A stretch of DNA of 64,000 bases. It comes from Geoalkalibacter subterraneus (GTDB lineage: Bacteria > Desulfobacterota > Desulfuromonadia > Desulfuromonadales > Geoalkalibacteraceae). The notes beneath the pieces are model-generated. The model was not told the origin of the DNA and ran no database searches. It saw only the letters and a program-made list of their open reading frames with translations. The stretch spans positions 806,001 through 870,000 of the forward strand of contig NZ_CP010311.1 of the NCBI RefSeq assembly GCF_000827125.1, in the 5' to 3' direction. Shown here one piece after another: positions 25,808 through 34,803 of the stretch (position 1 is its first letter; each line of letters opens with the position of its first letter). The translations under genes were made by a program, and so were the position numbers.

Positions 25808-27178
25808 ATGAACGTGAAGAAACTTTTCCGGCAACACCTTTTTGTTTTCCTGATTGGACTGGCCCTGATTGCGGCTGGTTGCGGCGGCGGGTCGTCGAGC
25901 TATGACGAACCTGATTCAATTGGTACTTCAAATGTCCTGATTGACGCACCCACTCTCAAATCCTGGGTTGACGCTGGCCTGGTCAATGGCGACGGCTATG
26001 AAAACGTTGTTATTCTTCATATTGGTAGTCCTAGAAGTGAGTATGCCGACGGTCACATTCCTGGTGCGTTGGAATGGAGCACTGTTGGGATTGACCGCAT
26101 TGACGGTCCCCTGTTGAGCGGCAACATGGTGCTTGATGGTGAAACGATGGACAAAATGCTCCAAGAATGTGGCATCCGTAAAGGGAGCACAATTGTTTTT
26201 ACCGGTGACAACAACCTGGCTCGCGTATATTTTACCTTCCGCTATTGGGGGTTTCCAAAGAAGCAGTTGAAGATACTTAACGGCAGTCTTCCTGCATGGA
26301 AAGCACATGGTTACCCAGTTACGACTGTCACCCCAAGAGTTGAGCCGTCCAACCTCAGCGTTCGTGATCTGGGGGGCCCCCAAACCCACCTGCGCGCTTC
26401 TTTGAGTGAAGCAATTATGTACGTTGAGCAGGGTTTGGTCACCCCATATAATACCTATTCAGCGACTTCAGATTTAACCGCCCCAAAAATTACAGAGACC
26501 CTTGACGGCACAGGTAGTTATGCTGCCGGAGCAGGAACCGGTGGCTATGTTCTTTTTCAGGGGGAGATGCGGGGCGCGGTTACTGATAATCTTGTAGCCG
26601 GTTTGAAAAAGACAGTAGACATTAATGGTCAACAGGTGACAGTTTTCAAGGATGCTGATGAAATGCGCGCGTTCCTTGAAAATGATCTCGAGGTTGACCT
26701 GTCCAAGCCGATTATGACCTATTGCCGCGCCGGCAATCTGGCATCCCAGGGTTTCGCACCCATTGATGCTGTGCTGGGTAACGAAGTCGAAGTCATGATG
26801 TACGATGGTTCCTGGAGCCAATGGGCCTCATTGACTGCAGATCCTTCGATTGTTCCTGAAGGCAAGCTTTGGGTTTTACCCGACGGCTCTGCAGGTTATG
26901 ATTTCTCTGATTGGGAAACCTATTCTTTGACGCATGATGGCCAAGGTGGCCTGCCTTTCGCGCTGAAAGACTTTAAGGGGACTATTTTGTGGGGAGGGGA
27001 AACTGTAACTTTTGACCCCGTAGATCACATTCAACCCCCTTATTTTTATGATACAGCACCCGATTCCCCTTATGATCCAGGCGCCAATACTATTGAAGAT
27101 GAGGACCGTGAATATTACAGGACTGGCCCCTCTGACAGCGCTCCTACTGCCGTGCAGGGCGCGGCTGGTGGATGCTAG
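25808..27178 (+). CDS. extH: rhodanese-like lipoprotein of ext operon (ExtH-like)
   Basis: A 456-residue lipoprotein (lipobox IAAGC, Cys25) with two rhodanese domains. The first (about 45-170) has the fold motif HIGSPRSEYADGHIPGA, but its active loop FTGDNNLAR lacks cysteine. The second, split by an insertion, carries the active loop TYCRAGN (Cys306). It matches the rhodanese-like ExtH of Geobacter selenite/tellurite and electron-conduit clusters, and the genes that follow are in the same order. The ATG at 25808 follows GGAGG; the upstream GTG at 25769 would lengthen the signal. Its role, sulfur or selenium handling at the envelope, is inferred. Confidence 0.85.
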   Translation: MNVKKLFRQHLFVFLIGLALIAAGCGGGSSSYDEPDSIGTSNVLIDAPTLKSWVDAGLVNGDGYENVVILHIGSPRSEYADGHIPGALEWSTVGIDRIDGPLLSGNMVLDGETMDKMLQECGIRKGSTIVFTGDNNLARVYFTFRYWGFPKKQLKILNGSLPAWKAHGYPVTTVTPRVEPSNLSVRDLGGPQTHLRASLSEAIMYVEQGLVTPYNTYSATSDLTAPKITETLDGTGSYAAGAGTGGYVLFQGEMRGAVTDNLVAGLKKTVDINGQQVTVFKDADEMRAFLENDLEVDLSKPIMTYCRAGNLASQGFAPIDAVLGNEVEVMMYDGSWSQWASLTADPSIVPEGKLWVLPDGSAGYDFSDWETYSLTHDGQGGLPFALKDFKGTILWGGETVTFDPVDHIQPPYFYDTAPDSPYDPGANTIEDEDREYYRTGPSDSAPTAVQGAAGGC

Positions 27179-27244
27179 CGGGTGACCACTCTCTCCATTT
27201 CTAGTTTGGTTAAAGGTTTTTCTTCTTTAAAAGGAGTGAATATC

Positions 27245-28432
27245 GTGAAAATGCGTACACTACTGACCGCCTGTGTAGGGATGGTGCTGATGGCCGCTCC
27301 GGCCTTTGCCGGGCCTGTATGGACCTTTGGTCCCAATGACGAAGGTGCCATGAAACTGGAGTACAAAGGCCAGTTTCAGCTCAACATGCGCGACACCGGC
27401 TCTGAAGCCGATGGCGAAGGCGACACCAAGGAATTCAACTTCCGCCGCAACCGCCTGGCGCTGATGGGCGCCTATGGGCCTCATTTCGGCCTCTATGTTC
27501 AGACCGAATTCGGCGAAGACCGTAACATTACCCCTTTTTTGGTGCGTGACGGAGACGAGTCGGATTTCGAGATTCTTGATGCCGTCCTGCGCTTCCGTTA
27601 TGACGACCGCTTCAATTTCTGGGTCGGTAAATTCAAGTACAGCTTTTCCCGTGAGAACCTCGAAGCCTGCGAAGCGCCTCTGACACTCGACCGTTCGGTG
27701 CTGATTCGCGCCCCTCTGGTTGACGAAGGCACTCGCGACAAGGGAATCTCCATCTGGGGCAACCTGCTCGAGCAGAAGTTCCAGTACCGCATCGACGCCA
27801 TGAACGGCCGCAACGATTCCAGTTCATCGCCCGAGTCCAACTTCCGCTATGGCGCCCGTGCCCACGTGACCCTGCTCGATCCTGAAGCAAACCACGGCTA
27901 CAAGGGCACCTACATGGGCGAGAAGAAGGTGCTGACCATCGGTGCCGCTTATCAGATGGAAAATGATGTGGCCTATGCCAATACGGTCACGGAAGATGCC
28001 GTGGATTACCAGGCCTGGACGGCTGACCTGTTCTTCGAGTATCCCGTTGAAGAGGTTGGCACCTTCACCTTCTCCGCTGCTTATGCCGACTACGATCTGG
28101 ACGATGCCTACAAGGGCGCGAATTTTGAGGATGATGTCGTTGGCATCTACGGTGAAAAAAACGGCGGCTATGTTAAGATTGGTTACATGCTGCCCAACAC
28201 TCCTCTGCAGTTCTTTGCCCGCAGCGAAAACTGGTCTCTGGCCGAGTACAGAGGGATTGTTGACCAGGAGATCGACTGGTACGGCGGCGGCTTCAACTAC
28301 TACTTCCGCGGTCAGAACATGAAGCTGACCATGGAACTGTCGAAAGCTGATTTCGATAAGGAAGGAATCTTCGGCGGCGAAAAAACCGAAGACTTCACCA
28401 CCTTCACCACGCAGCTCCAGGTGATGTTCTAA
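27245..28432 (+). CDS. extI: outer-membrane porin of ext operon (ExtI-like)
   Basis: A 395-residue beta-barrel protein with an N-terminal signal peptide ending APAFA. Alternating strands, many aromatic and acidic residues, and a C-terminal aromatic (ending LQVMF) mark an OprO/P-like outer-membrane porin. In Geobacter the homologous ExtI is reported as needed for selenite/tellurite reduction and is proposed as the barrel of an electron conduit. AAGGAG at 27231-27236 sits 8 bases from the GTG at 27245, which I prefer to the ATG two codons later. Its stop is 51 bases before the next gene. Confidence 0.88.
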   Translation: MKMRTLLTACVGMVLMAAPAFAGPVWTFGPNDEGAMKLEYKGQFQLNMRDTGSEADGEGDTKEFNFRRNRLALMGAYGPHFGLYVQTEFGEDRNITPFLVRDGDESDFEILDAVLRFRYDDRFNFWVGKFKYSFSRENLEACEAPLTLDRSVLIRAPLVDEGTRDKGISIWGNLLEQKFQYRIDAMNGRNDSSSSPESNFRYGARAHVTLLDPEANHGYKGTYMGEKKVLTIGAAYQMENDVAYANTVTEDAVDYQAWTADLFFEYPVEEVGTFTFSAAYADYDLDDAYKGANFEDDVVGIYGEKNGGYVKIGYMLPNTPLQFFARSENWSLAEYRGIVDQEIDWYGGGFNYYFRGQNMKLTMELSKADFDKEGIFGGEKTEDFTTFTTQLQVMF

Positions 28433-28483
28433 TCGCCGGTTCATGCTGAATCGGTCAACTACCATGTTGAAGGAGAAAAGACC

Positions 28484-28717
28484 ATGAAGAAGATGATTGT
28501 ACTGCTGGCAGCCATGATGATGATCGTGTCCACCTCCGGCCTGGCTCTTGCCAATGACGTCAAGGGCAAAGTGACTTCGATCAAGGGCGACACCATCACC
28601 ATCGAAGTTGAAAAAGGCAAAGCGTCCTCTTTTTCTGAAGGCGACACCGTAGAAGTGGAAGCCAAAGAGAAGAAGAAAGCCCCCAAAAAGGGCGGCGCCA
28701 TGCTGATGGGCTGCTAA
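28484..28717 (+). CDS. extJ: small exported protein of ext operon (ExtJ-like)
   Basis: A 77-residue protein with a clear signal peptide (cleavage after GLALA). The mature part is a short beta-rich segment (DVKGKVTSIKGDTITIEV) like a small OB-type fold, then a lysine-rich tail ending GGAMLMGC. Position between porin and cytochrome matches ExtJ. AAGGAG precedes the ATG. Function unknown; the single terminal cysteine could anchor or bind a ligand. Confidence 0.8.
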   Translation: MKKMIVLLAAMMMIVSTSGLALANDVKGKVTSIKGDTITIEVEKGKASSFSEGDTVEVEAKEKKKAPKKGGAMLMGC

Positions 28718-28798
28718 TTTAAGCCTGTGACTGGCCGGGAGGGCTCTGCCAGGGCCTTCCCGGCCGATTATTTTTTGAACCAAGGAGGCAAGGTAATC

Positions 28799-30133
28799 AT
28801 GTCGAAAAGAAGATTGAATGTTCTTTCTTTTTCGGCGATGGTTCTGGTTCTGTTCTCGCTGCTGTTGCTGGGTGCCTTTACCAGCACAACACTGGCGGCG
28901 GGAATCGGCAAGGATGGCACCATTGCCGCCAAGCGCGGCAAGGCGACCACCCTTGATGAACTGATCGCCATGTACGACTCGAGCTCCTGCTTCGAGTGTC
29001 ACCAGGATATCCACGAAGAGTGGTCGCAATCCGTTCATGCCCGCTCCGTTTACGGAACCGGCCGTACTGCCGCGACCTTCCGCACTGCATTCACCAACGG
29101 TTTCATGAACTGGGCTTATTCAGGTGTTGAAAAACCTGAAGATGTTGAAGTTGAACACCTGATGGGCTGTGCCAAGTGCCATCTCCCCCAGCTGGCCGAC
29201 GCCACCGACGATGTGGCCAAGGAGCTGGTGGTGACCATCTTCGACTGGATGGACGCCTATCAGAACGATGATATGGCCACCTTCGAGAAGCATCAGGAAA
29301 CGCTTCTCGATCTCAACATCAACTGCCTGGTTTGCCACAACCGCATGGCGATTACCCACAAGTGGACCGACGGTTATCCGCAGGATGGCGTTGTCTATGG
29401 CAAGAATGCGGGTGAGCACTATGATCCGAACTTCCCCATCGTGCGCCAAGGCCCGAACATGGAAGCATCCATCCTGTGCGGCCAGTGCCATGGTCTGGGC
29501 CCCAACCTTGAGCTTGACAACCCGACCCAGTGCGCCACCGGCTACGGCAGCTACCTGTTCAGTTACATCACCAACGGCGGCGACAAGACCTGCCAGGAAT
29601 GCCACATGCTGGAGTCCGGACTTGGGCATAACATCCAGAGCTATCGCTCTGAGGTGATGGCTGAGAAAGCTGTTGAATGGCATGTCACCGCGCGCCCCAT
29701 GGTATGGCGCGATGGACGCAACGTGCGGCCCAAGGTTATGGTCGATGTCGCCATGACCAACAAGGCCGGCCACGGCATCCCTGATGGCTGACCGACCCCC
29801 AACCGACTGGTTCTGTCGGTAAGTGCTACAGATGAAGAGGGTGACGAAGTCTACAGTGATGAAGTGATCTACATGCCGGTTCCCCAGCAGTTCGCCCGTG
29901 GCGACGTGATGGGACGCGGCCCCTACGAAAAGAGCGGATTGGTGGCGGATACCGCCCTGCATCCTCTCAAGAAAACCAAGGAACATTTTGAAATTTTCTT
30001 CCCAGTCGAGGAAGGTGACGAAAGCAGCACGCTGGACGTAAAGGTTCAGCTCTGGTACCTGCCTTACGGGACCATGGACAGCGACCCCTTCCTGTGGAAA
30101 GAATTCACAGAGACCGTCAAGGTCGAGCTGTAA
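28799..30133 (+). CDS. extKL: pentaheme cytochrome c, selenocysteine-containing (ExtK/ExtL-like)
   Basis: A periplasmic cytochrome with a signal peptide (cleavage near TSTTLA). Five heme motifs are visible: CFECH, CAKCH, CLVCH, CGQCH, CQECH. The frame meets TGA at 29789-29791 (residue 331) in GHGIPDG-U-PTPNR and then stays open in the same frame for 113 more codons to TAA, with no loss of coding character. Immediately after the TGA lies a SECIS-like hairpin, so I read it as a 444-residue selenoprotein. The downstream part is a beta-rich domain without hemes. AGGAGG at 28782-28787 supports the ATG at 28799. The split extK/extL naming elsewhere may reflect this codon (inference). Confidence 0.85.
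29791..29820 (+). promoter_or_regulatory. SECIS-like hairpin after in-frame UGA
   Basis: ACCGAC (29791-29796) pairs with GTCGGT (29815-29820). After an asymmetric internal loop, AACC (29801-29804) pairs with GGTT (29809-29812), closing a four-base loop GACT that begins with G. The start overlaps the last base of the UGA, as in the E. coli fdhF element. Size, position and the leading G fit the bacterial SECIS pattern, though the loop starts 14 bases after the codon, at the short end. Confidence 0.7.
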
Positions 30134-30166
30134 TTACTCGTAAGACCTCATAGCGGAATTCCGCGG

Positions 30167-30203
30167 GCCGGCTGCTTCTACCATGAGGCAGCCGGCTTTT
30201 TTT
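30167..30203 (+). terminator. rho-independent terminator after the ext pentaheme gene
   Basis: GCCGGCTGC pairs with GCAGCCGGC over a 12-base loop and is followed by seven T's. It splits the ext genes into two transcription units or attenuates the downstream cytochrome genes. Confidence 0.9.
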
Positions 30204-30245
30204 ATGGCGTAAAGGGGGAGGGGTTCGTTATCATGGGGAGAAATT

Positions 30246-30356
30246 TTTAACGGAGAGACACAAAGAAGGGAGAGGTGGAGAGAAAATGATTAAAAACTTC
30301 CTCTTTGCGCCTCTCCGAATTTGCTTTACTGCGTCTCTGCGTTGAATGTTTTAATA
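30246..30356. repeat. interspersed repeat upstream of the second ext unit
   Basis: TAACGGAGAGACACAAAGAA at the left and a pyrimidine-rich tract CTCTTTGCGCCTCTCCGAAT to TGCGTCTCTGCGTTGAAT at the right form an imperfect inverted pair, related to the tract at 25378-25437. It fills most of the 250-base gap before the 12-heme gene; no convincing promoter is seen. Confidence 0.5.
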
Positions 30357-30383
30357 AGGGCTCTATTCGAAACCACGGTGTTC

Positions 30384-32234
30384 ATGAAGTCGATTTTTCT
30401 CCTTTTCCTCCTCGTTTTAGTTTTTCTCGGCGGCTGTGACTGGCTGCGTTCGCACGGGTCCACCTGTGTGGAATGCCATCAGGGGCTTGAGCTGGTTTCC
30501 GAGACTCACGGTGATTGTGTTTCCTGTCACGGCGGTGACCCGGAAGCCGAGGACAAGGAGGTCTCTCACCGGGGGATGCATGGCAAGAAAAATCCCGGCG
30601 CGCCCGAGGTGTGGGAGAAAACCTGCGGTGAATGCCACGCGTACCAACTGGGTCGGGTGCGCTCCACCCTGATGACCACCAACACCGGCATGATCAAAAA
30701 TATTCAGATGACCTGGGAAGGGGAGGACGGGCAACTGTATGCGACCCGGCCTGTGGAGACCTTCGCCGAGGATGGCACCCCGCTCGAATTGAACACCGTG
30801 GTTGATCTGGGTAACCTCGCCGGGGAGCTCTACCGTAAATTCTGCTCCCTGTGCCATGTGGCCAACGAGTCCAACCAGGTCTGGACCGGAAGCCACGGGG
30901 CAGGGTGCACCGCCTGCCACTTTCCCTACAACGACAACGCCACCTACGAGGGGGGCGATGAGACGGTGCAGGGCAAGTGGCCCTATTCCAAGACCCACAA
31001 GATGGAGCCGTTGCCCGACAATACGGTCTGTTTTCGCTGCCACAATCGCAGTGGCCGCATCGCCTTGACCTATCAGGGCAAAAACGACGGTAACAACGGA
31101 CTGGTGCCCACCGACGGAATTTATCCCGGGCCGGAACTGATCAGCGGGCTGCGCAACGCGACCTCCATTACCCCCGATATCCATCACGAAAAGGGGATGG
31201 AGTGCATCGACTGCCACACCTCGCGCGATCTGATGGGCGACGGCTATGCGTATGAGAATATGTACCTGCAGGTGGAAATCACCTGCGAGGACTGCCACGG
31301 CAGCGCTACCGAACCTCCGCGCTACGAGCCGGTGACGCGCGAAAATGATGAGGCGGTGCGGGAATCACGCAATTACCAGCGCCAGGTGAAACTCGGCGAT
31401 CAGATGGTGCTCACCGCCAAGGGGCGCAAATACTCCAATGTGTTTTACGAGGAGGATAAGATCTGGGTGGTCGACAAGCGCGACGGCCAGCGCCATGAAA
31501 GCAAGGTCATCACCGATACGCCGGAACACACGATTGTGGGACACGAGCGCATGGAATGCTATTCCTGCCACTCCACCAGCGTGCCGCAGTGCTACGGCTG
31601 CCACACCCAGTATGACTTGCGCGAGAAGGGGCGCGATTTCATCAAGCAGCGTGAAACACCCGGTGCTTTCAGTGAATCCGAAGACTACCGCATGCTCAAC
31701 CCCTTTCCGCTGGCCCTGAATCAACGCGGGCGTATTTCGCCGGTGACGCCGGGCTGTCAGACGTTCGTGACGGTGATCGACCAGCGCGGCCGACGTCTCA
31801 AGGATGAATACGTGGCGCGCTTCGATGGCGAGCACCGGTTGCGTTTTGCCCCTTTCTACAGTCACAATACGACCAAAAAGGCGATCGGATGCGCCGAATG
31901 TCACAGTAACCCGGCTTTTGCCGGCTTCGGACAGCATGTGGTGGAGGGTGACAGTCTGCATGCCACCCTGATCTGCGAAAAATCCGAAGACAAGCCCCTC
32001 GACGGGTTCGTGACCCTGCGTGACGGCCAGGTCAAAGCCTTCTCCGCCATCACACGGGAGAACTCGCGCCCTTTGAATGCCCGTGAAATCCAGCGACTGT
32101 GGGCGGCCAACCAGTGCCTGATCTGTCACCCCGATCCCAAGGATCCCATCTATCAGAAGGAACTCGATTATCGTGCCCTTGATCGTTGTCTTACTCGCCC
32201 TGCTCCTGCCGATCGCGACGCCCTCCAGCGCTGA
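30384..32234 (+). CDS. extM: dodecaheme cytochrome c lipoprotein of ext operon
   Basis: A 616-residue lipoprotein (lipobox LGGC, Cys18) with twelve CXXCH motifs: CVECH, CVSCH, CGECH, CSLCH, CTACH, CFRCH, CIDCH, CEDCH, CYSCH, CYGCH, CAECH, CLICH. It probably faces the periplasm or, with the porin, the cell surface and carries electrons. The symbol follows gene order relative to published extHIJKLMNOPQS clusters and is less certain than the family. I start at the ATG at 30384, which opens the lipoprotein signal; no strong ribosome site precedes it. Its 3' end overlaps the next gene by 62 bases. Confidence 0.85.
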   Translation: MKSIFLLFLLVLVFLGGCDWLRSHGSTCVECHQGLELVSETHGDCVSCHGGDPEAEDKEVSHRGMHGKKNPGAPEVWEKTCGECHAYQLGRVRSTLMTTNTGMIKNIQMTWEGEDGQLYATRPVETFAEDGTPLELNTVVDLGNLAGELYRKFCSLCHVANESNQVWTGSHGAGCTACHFPYNDNATYEGGDETVQGKWPYSKTHKMEPLPDNTVCFRCHNRSGRIALTYQGKNDGNNGLVPTDGIYPGPELISGLRNATSITPDIHHEKGMECIDCHTSRDLMGDGYAYENMYLQVEITCEDCHGSATEPPRYEPVTRENDEAVRESRNYQRQVKLGDQMVLTAKGRKYSNVFYEEDKIWVVDKRDGQRHESKVITDTPEHTIVGHERMECYSCHSTSVPQCYGCHTQYDLREKGRDFIKQRETPGAFSESEDYRMLNPFPLALNQRGRISPVTPGCQTFVTVIDQRGRRLKDEYVARFDGEHRLRFAPFYSHNTTKKAIGCAECHSNPAFAGFGQHVVEGDSLHATLICEKSEDKPLDGFVTLRDGQVKAFSAITRENSRPLNAREIQRLWAANQCLICHPDPKDPIYQKELDYRALDRCLTRPAPADRDALQR

Positions 32235-33423
32235 GGACGACTGCCGCATCTGTCACCGGGTGGATGTGCGCGGGACTCATGCGGATCTGGCCTGCGCCGA
32301 CTGCCACGGTGAGGATGCCGGGCAGCGCCCGCCGGGTGCGGCTCTGAGCGCTACTGCGATCTATTGCCAGCAGTGTCATCCCGATACCCTCGGGGTTCTG
32401 CACGGCCCCATGGCGCACCGCCAGGCGGAGCAGGATTTCGTGGAGCGCTCCTGGGGGCAGGCCGATCCGGATTTCTATCAGAACAACTGTGCCCAGTGCC
32501 ACGTCAGCAATTGTATGGATTGTCACGGCCTGGACGGACATGAGATCGCACGCCCGGCCAAGGAAGACTGTCATGCCTGTCATCGCGGTTATTATGTCGG
32601 GGCCGATTACTATGGCTACGCCCCGCGCGAGGATGCCCAGCGCTATCAGCGCGGCCTGAACTACGGGGGTGAACACTATCTGAAAATGCGCCCCGATGTT
32701 CACGGGCGCGCCGGAATGGAATGCGGCGACTGCCATGATATGAGCAGCCTGGCGCAGGGGCAGGTCGCCTCCCATACCTGCCGCGATTGCCATGAGCCGG
32801 ACCTGGAGGTCATCGAACACGGCATCGCTGCTCATATGCAGAAGCTCGAATGCTATGCCTGCCACTCCGGCTGGGCGCCGCAGGAATACGCGACTTTTTT
32901 CATCCGTTTCACCGAAGGGGAGGTTCCTGACTACTTTGTCCTGAGACGCGACCAGACCGCGCCCGATTATGTGCGCAGCGCCTATCTGCGTTTCCAGAAT
33001 CTGCCGCCGCTGGGCATTAATGAACGTGGAATGGTCAGCCCGATCCGGCCGCAGTTTCAGGCCTATTTCAGCGAAATCTCTCCCGAGGGGCCGGTGGGCG
33101 AGCCCAACCGCAAGCTGGCGGCGCAGTGGAAGGCGTTTTTTCCTCACACCATTCAGCGAGGTACGCCCATGTGCGATGAGTGCCATGACAACCCGCAGCG
33201 CTTTCTGCTGCAGAACCCGGAAGATCGCATTTACCGCACAGATGAGGATGGGTTGGGACTGGAATCCTTCTGGATGCAGGAGGGGCAGACAGTCGTCAAT
33301 GGCTCTTTTTATGACGCGGCGCGTTTTGAGCGCATGAGCCGTCGTGACAGTGAATACGTAAAGGCCTATGTGGAAAAATGGAAGAATCTGGCAGAAGGCG
33401 TCGACGCCTCATCGCAGCCCTGA
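32173..33423 (+). CDS. extN: decaheme cytochrome c of ext operon
   Basis: A 416-residue exported protein (signal peptide ending TPSSA) with ten heme motifs: CRICH, CADCH, CQQCH, CAQCH, CMDCH, CHACH, CGDCH, CRDCH, CYACH, CDECH. The GTG start lies inside the preceding gene; moving it downstream would remove the signal peptide. It likely passes electrons in the periplasm between the Rieske/cytochrome b module and the lipoprotein cytochrome. Symbol by gene order only. Its own 3' end overlaps the Rieske gene by 46 bases. Confidence 0.85.
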   Translation: MPLIVVLLALLLPIATPSSAEDDCRICHRVDVRGTHADLACADCHGEDAGQRPPGAALSATAIYCQQCHPDTLGVLHGPMAHRQAEQDFVERSWGQADPDFYQNNCAQCHVSNCMDCHGLDGHEIARPAKEDCHACHRGYYVGADYYGYAPREDAQRYQRGLNYGGEHYLKMRPDVHGRAGMECGDCHDMSSLAQGQVASHTCRDCHEPDLEVIEHGIAAHMQKLECYACHSGWAPQEYATFFIRFTEGEVPDYFVLRRDQTAPDYVRSAYLRFQNLPPLGINERGMVSPIRPQFQAYFSEISPEGPVGEPNRKLAAQWKAFFPHTIQRGTPMCDECHDNPQRFLLQNPEDRIYRTDEDGLGLESFWMQEGQTVVNGSFYDAARFERMSRRDSEYVKAYVEKWKNLAEGVDASSQP

Positions 33424-33770
33424 TCGCCGCCGCAGGTGCAGTGTTTTTTCTTGGGCGCTTTTTTCGTCCCCTGACTCGCACGGCCGAGGTGCGTCTTGAC
33501 GTGCCGCGCGAGCCGGTGCCGGCGGACGGTGCCCTGGTTTACGCCCGCGCGCGGGTGGCGCTGGTGCGTGACGGTGATCGGATTCAGGCCCTCGACCTGA
33601 CCTGTACTCATCTCGGTTGTACCGTGACGGTGACACCCACCGAGCTGGTGTGCCCCTGCCACGGCAGTCGCTTCGACCGCAAGGGGAAGGTGCTGGAAGG
33701 CCCGGCGCAGCGCCCCCTGAAGCAATTGAGGCTGGAGGAGCGGGAAGACCGCTGGGTGGTGACGGTATGA
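33378..33770 (+). CDS. extO: membrane-anchored Rieske [2Fe-2S] protein of ext operon
   Basis: A 130-residue protein with an arginine-rich N-terminus (GRRRRR), one hydrophobic anchor (about 10-26) and a Rieske domain whose cluster ligands are CTHLGC and CPCHGS, both complete. It is the high-potential iron-sulfur subunit of a bc-like complex with the two cytochrome b genes that follow. The ATG at 33378 lies within the preceding gene, and the stop overlaps the next start (ATGA). Confidence 0.92.
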   Translation: MEESGRRRRRLIAALIAAAGAVFFLGRFFRPLTRTAEVRLDVPREPVPADGALVYARARVALVRDGDRIQALDLTCTHLGCTVTVTPTELVCPCHGSRFDRKGKVLEGPAQRPLKQLRLEEREDRWVVTV

Positions 33771-34393
33771 GTTTTGTGCGGGAATTTATTGCTCATCTTT
33801 TTCCGCGTGTGGTGCGCCGCAACGATCTGAAGTTGACCTACACTTTCTGCCTTGGAGGGCTTGCGTTCACCGCCTTCCTGCTGCTGATGGCCAGCGGCCT
33901 GCTGTTGCTGTTCTATTATCAGCCGACCGCCGAAGGCGCGTTTGCTTCGATCCTTTTTCTCGAGGAGCAGGTGGCCGGCGGCAAGTACCTGCGCAGCCTG
34001 CATCGGTTGAGTTCGCACGCGTTGCTGATTCTGCTTTTCCTGCACACCCTGCGGGTGATCTGGACCGGGGCCTACCGCCCACCGCGCCAACTCAACTGGC
34101 TGATCGGCTTTGCCTTGCTGTGCCTGGCCCTGTTTGCCGGTTACACCGGATACCTGCTGCCGATGGATCAGCTTGCGCTGTGGGCGACCCAGACCGGTAT
34201 GGAGCTGCTCCACACCTTGCCGGGTGGGGGGATTCTGCACGCCTTCCTGGTTCCGGACGGCATCGGCGGGTCCCTGTCGCTGTTACGCTTTTATGCCCTG
34301 CATATTGTCGTACTGCCTGCCGCCATGCTGATCCTTATCTCTCTGCATTTCTATCGCGTGCGCAAGGACAAGGGAGTGCTGCCCTACCTATGA
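33767..34393 (+). CDS. extP: cytochrome b, N-terminal (b6-like) subunit of ext operon
   Basis: A 208-residue four-helix membrane protein like cytochrome b6. The heme-ligand histidines are visible as pairs: two in the second helix (LHRLSSHALL, then FLHTLR) and two in the fourth (ALHIVVLP and SLHFYR). Glycines typical of the first helix are present. It would hold two b hemes and, with the Rieske protein, oxidise quinol. Starts and stops overlap its neighbours by ATGA junctions, so synthesis of the complex is tightly coupled. Confidence 0.92.
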   Translation: MSFVREFIAHLFPRVVRRNDLKLTYTFCLGGLAFTAFLLLMASGLLLLFYYQPTAEGAFASILFLEEQVAGGKYLRSLHRLSSHALLILLFLHTLRVIWTGAYRPPRQLNWLIGFALLCLALFAGYTGYLLPMDQLALWATQTGMELLHTLPGGGILHAFLVPDGIGGSLSLLRFYALHIVVLPAAMLILISLHFYRVRKDKGVLPYL

Positions 34394-34803
34394 TTGATTA
34401 CGTCAAGAGTTCGCCTCATTTTTTCCGTCTGATCAAGCGGGCTTTTGTCGCGGTGTGCCTCATCCTGCTTGTGCTTGCCGCGGTGATTCCCGCGCCGCTG
34501 CAGGAGGCCGCCGACTTCGGCCGTGTGCCCAACCCGTCCAAGTCGGCCTGGTTTCTGCTGTGGACGCAGGAACTGGTCAGCTACTCCAACTATTTTGTCT
34601 ATCTGATCGTGGTGATGGGGCTGTTTTTTGCCCTGCTGCCCTGGCTGCCCCGCACCCGCCCCGCTGAGCGGGCCTGCTGGTTTCCCCGTGAGCAGCGGGT
34701 CGTGAACCTGCTGACCCTCGCCTCTTTTGTTCTGATCGTCACTCTGACCATCATCGCAGTTTTCTTTCGGGGGGAGAATTGGTCTTTCGTTCTGCCTTTC
34801 TGA
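34390..34803 (+). CDS. extQ: cytochrome b C-terminal (subunit IV-like) protein of ext operon
   Basis: A 137-residue protein with three membrane helices, matching the C-terminal part of split cytochrome b. The quinol-site region reads PNPSKSAWFLLWTQEL, close to the PNPxxxPEWYF loop of subunit IV but with the PEWY glutamate region altered to AWFL. The ATG overlaps the preceding stop. Downstream, the tetraheme gene begins 24 bases before this stop. Confidence 0.88.
   Translation: MIDYVKSSPHFFRLIKRAFVAVCLILLVLAAVIPAPLQEAADFGRVPNPSKSAWFLLWTQELVSYSNYFVYLIVVMGLFFALLPWLPRTRPAERACWFPREQRVVNLLTLASFVLIVTLTIIAVFFRGENWSFVLPF

Noticed and set aside
29789-29791. Nonsense mutation ending the ext pentaheme cytochrome
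   Set aside because: The frame continues for 113 codons with normal composition to a proper stop and terminator, and a SECIS-like hairpin starts at the codon. Selenocysteine explains this better than decay.
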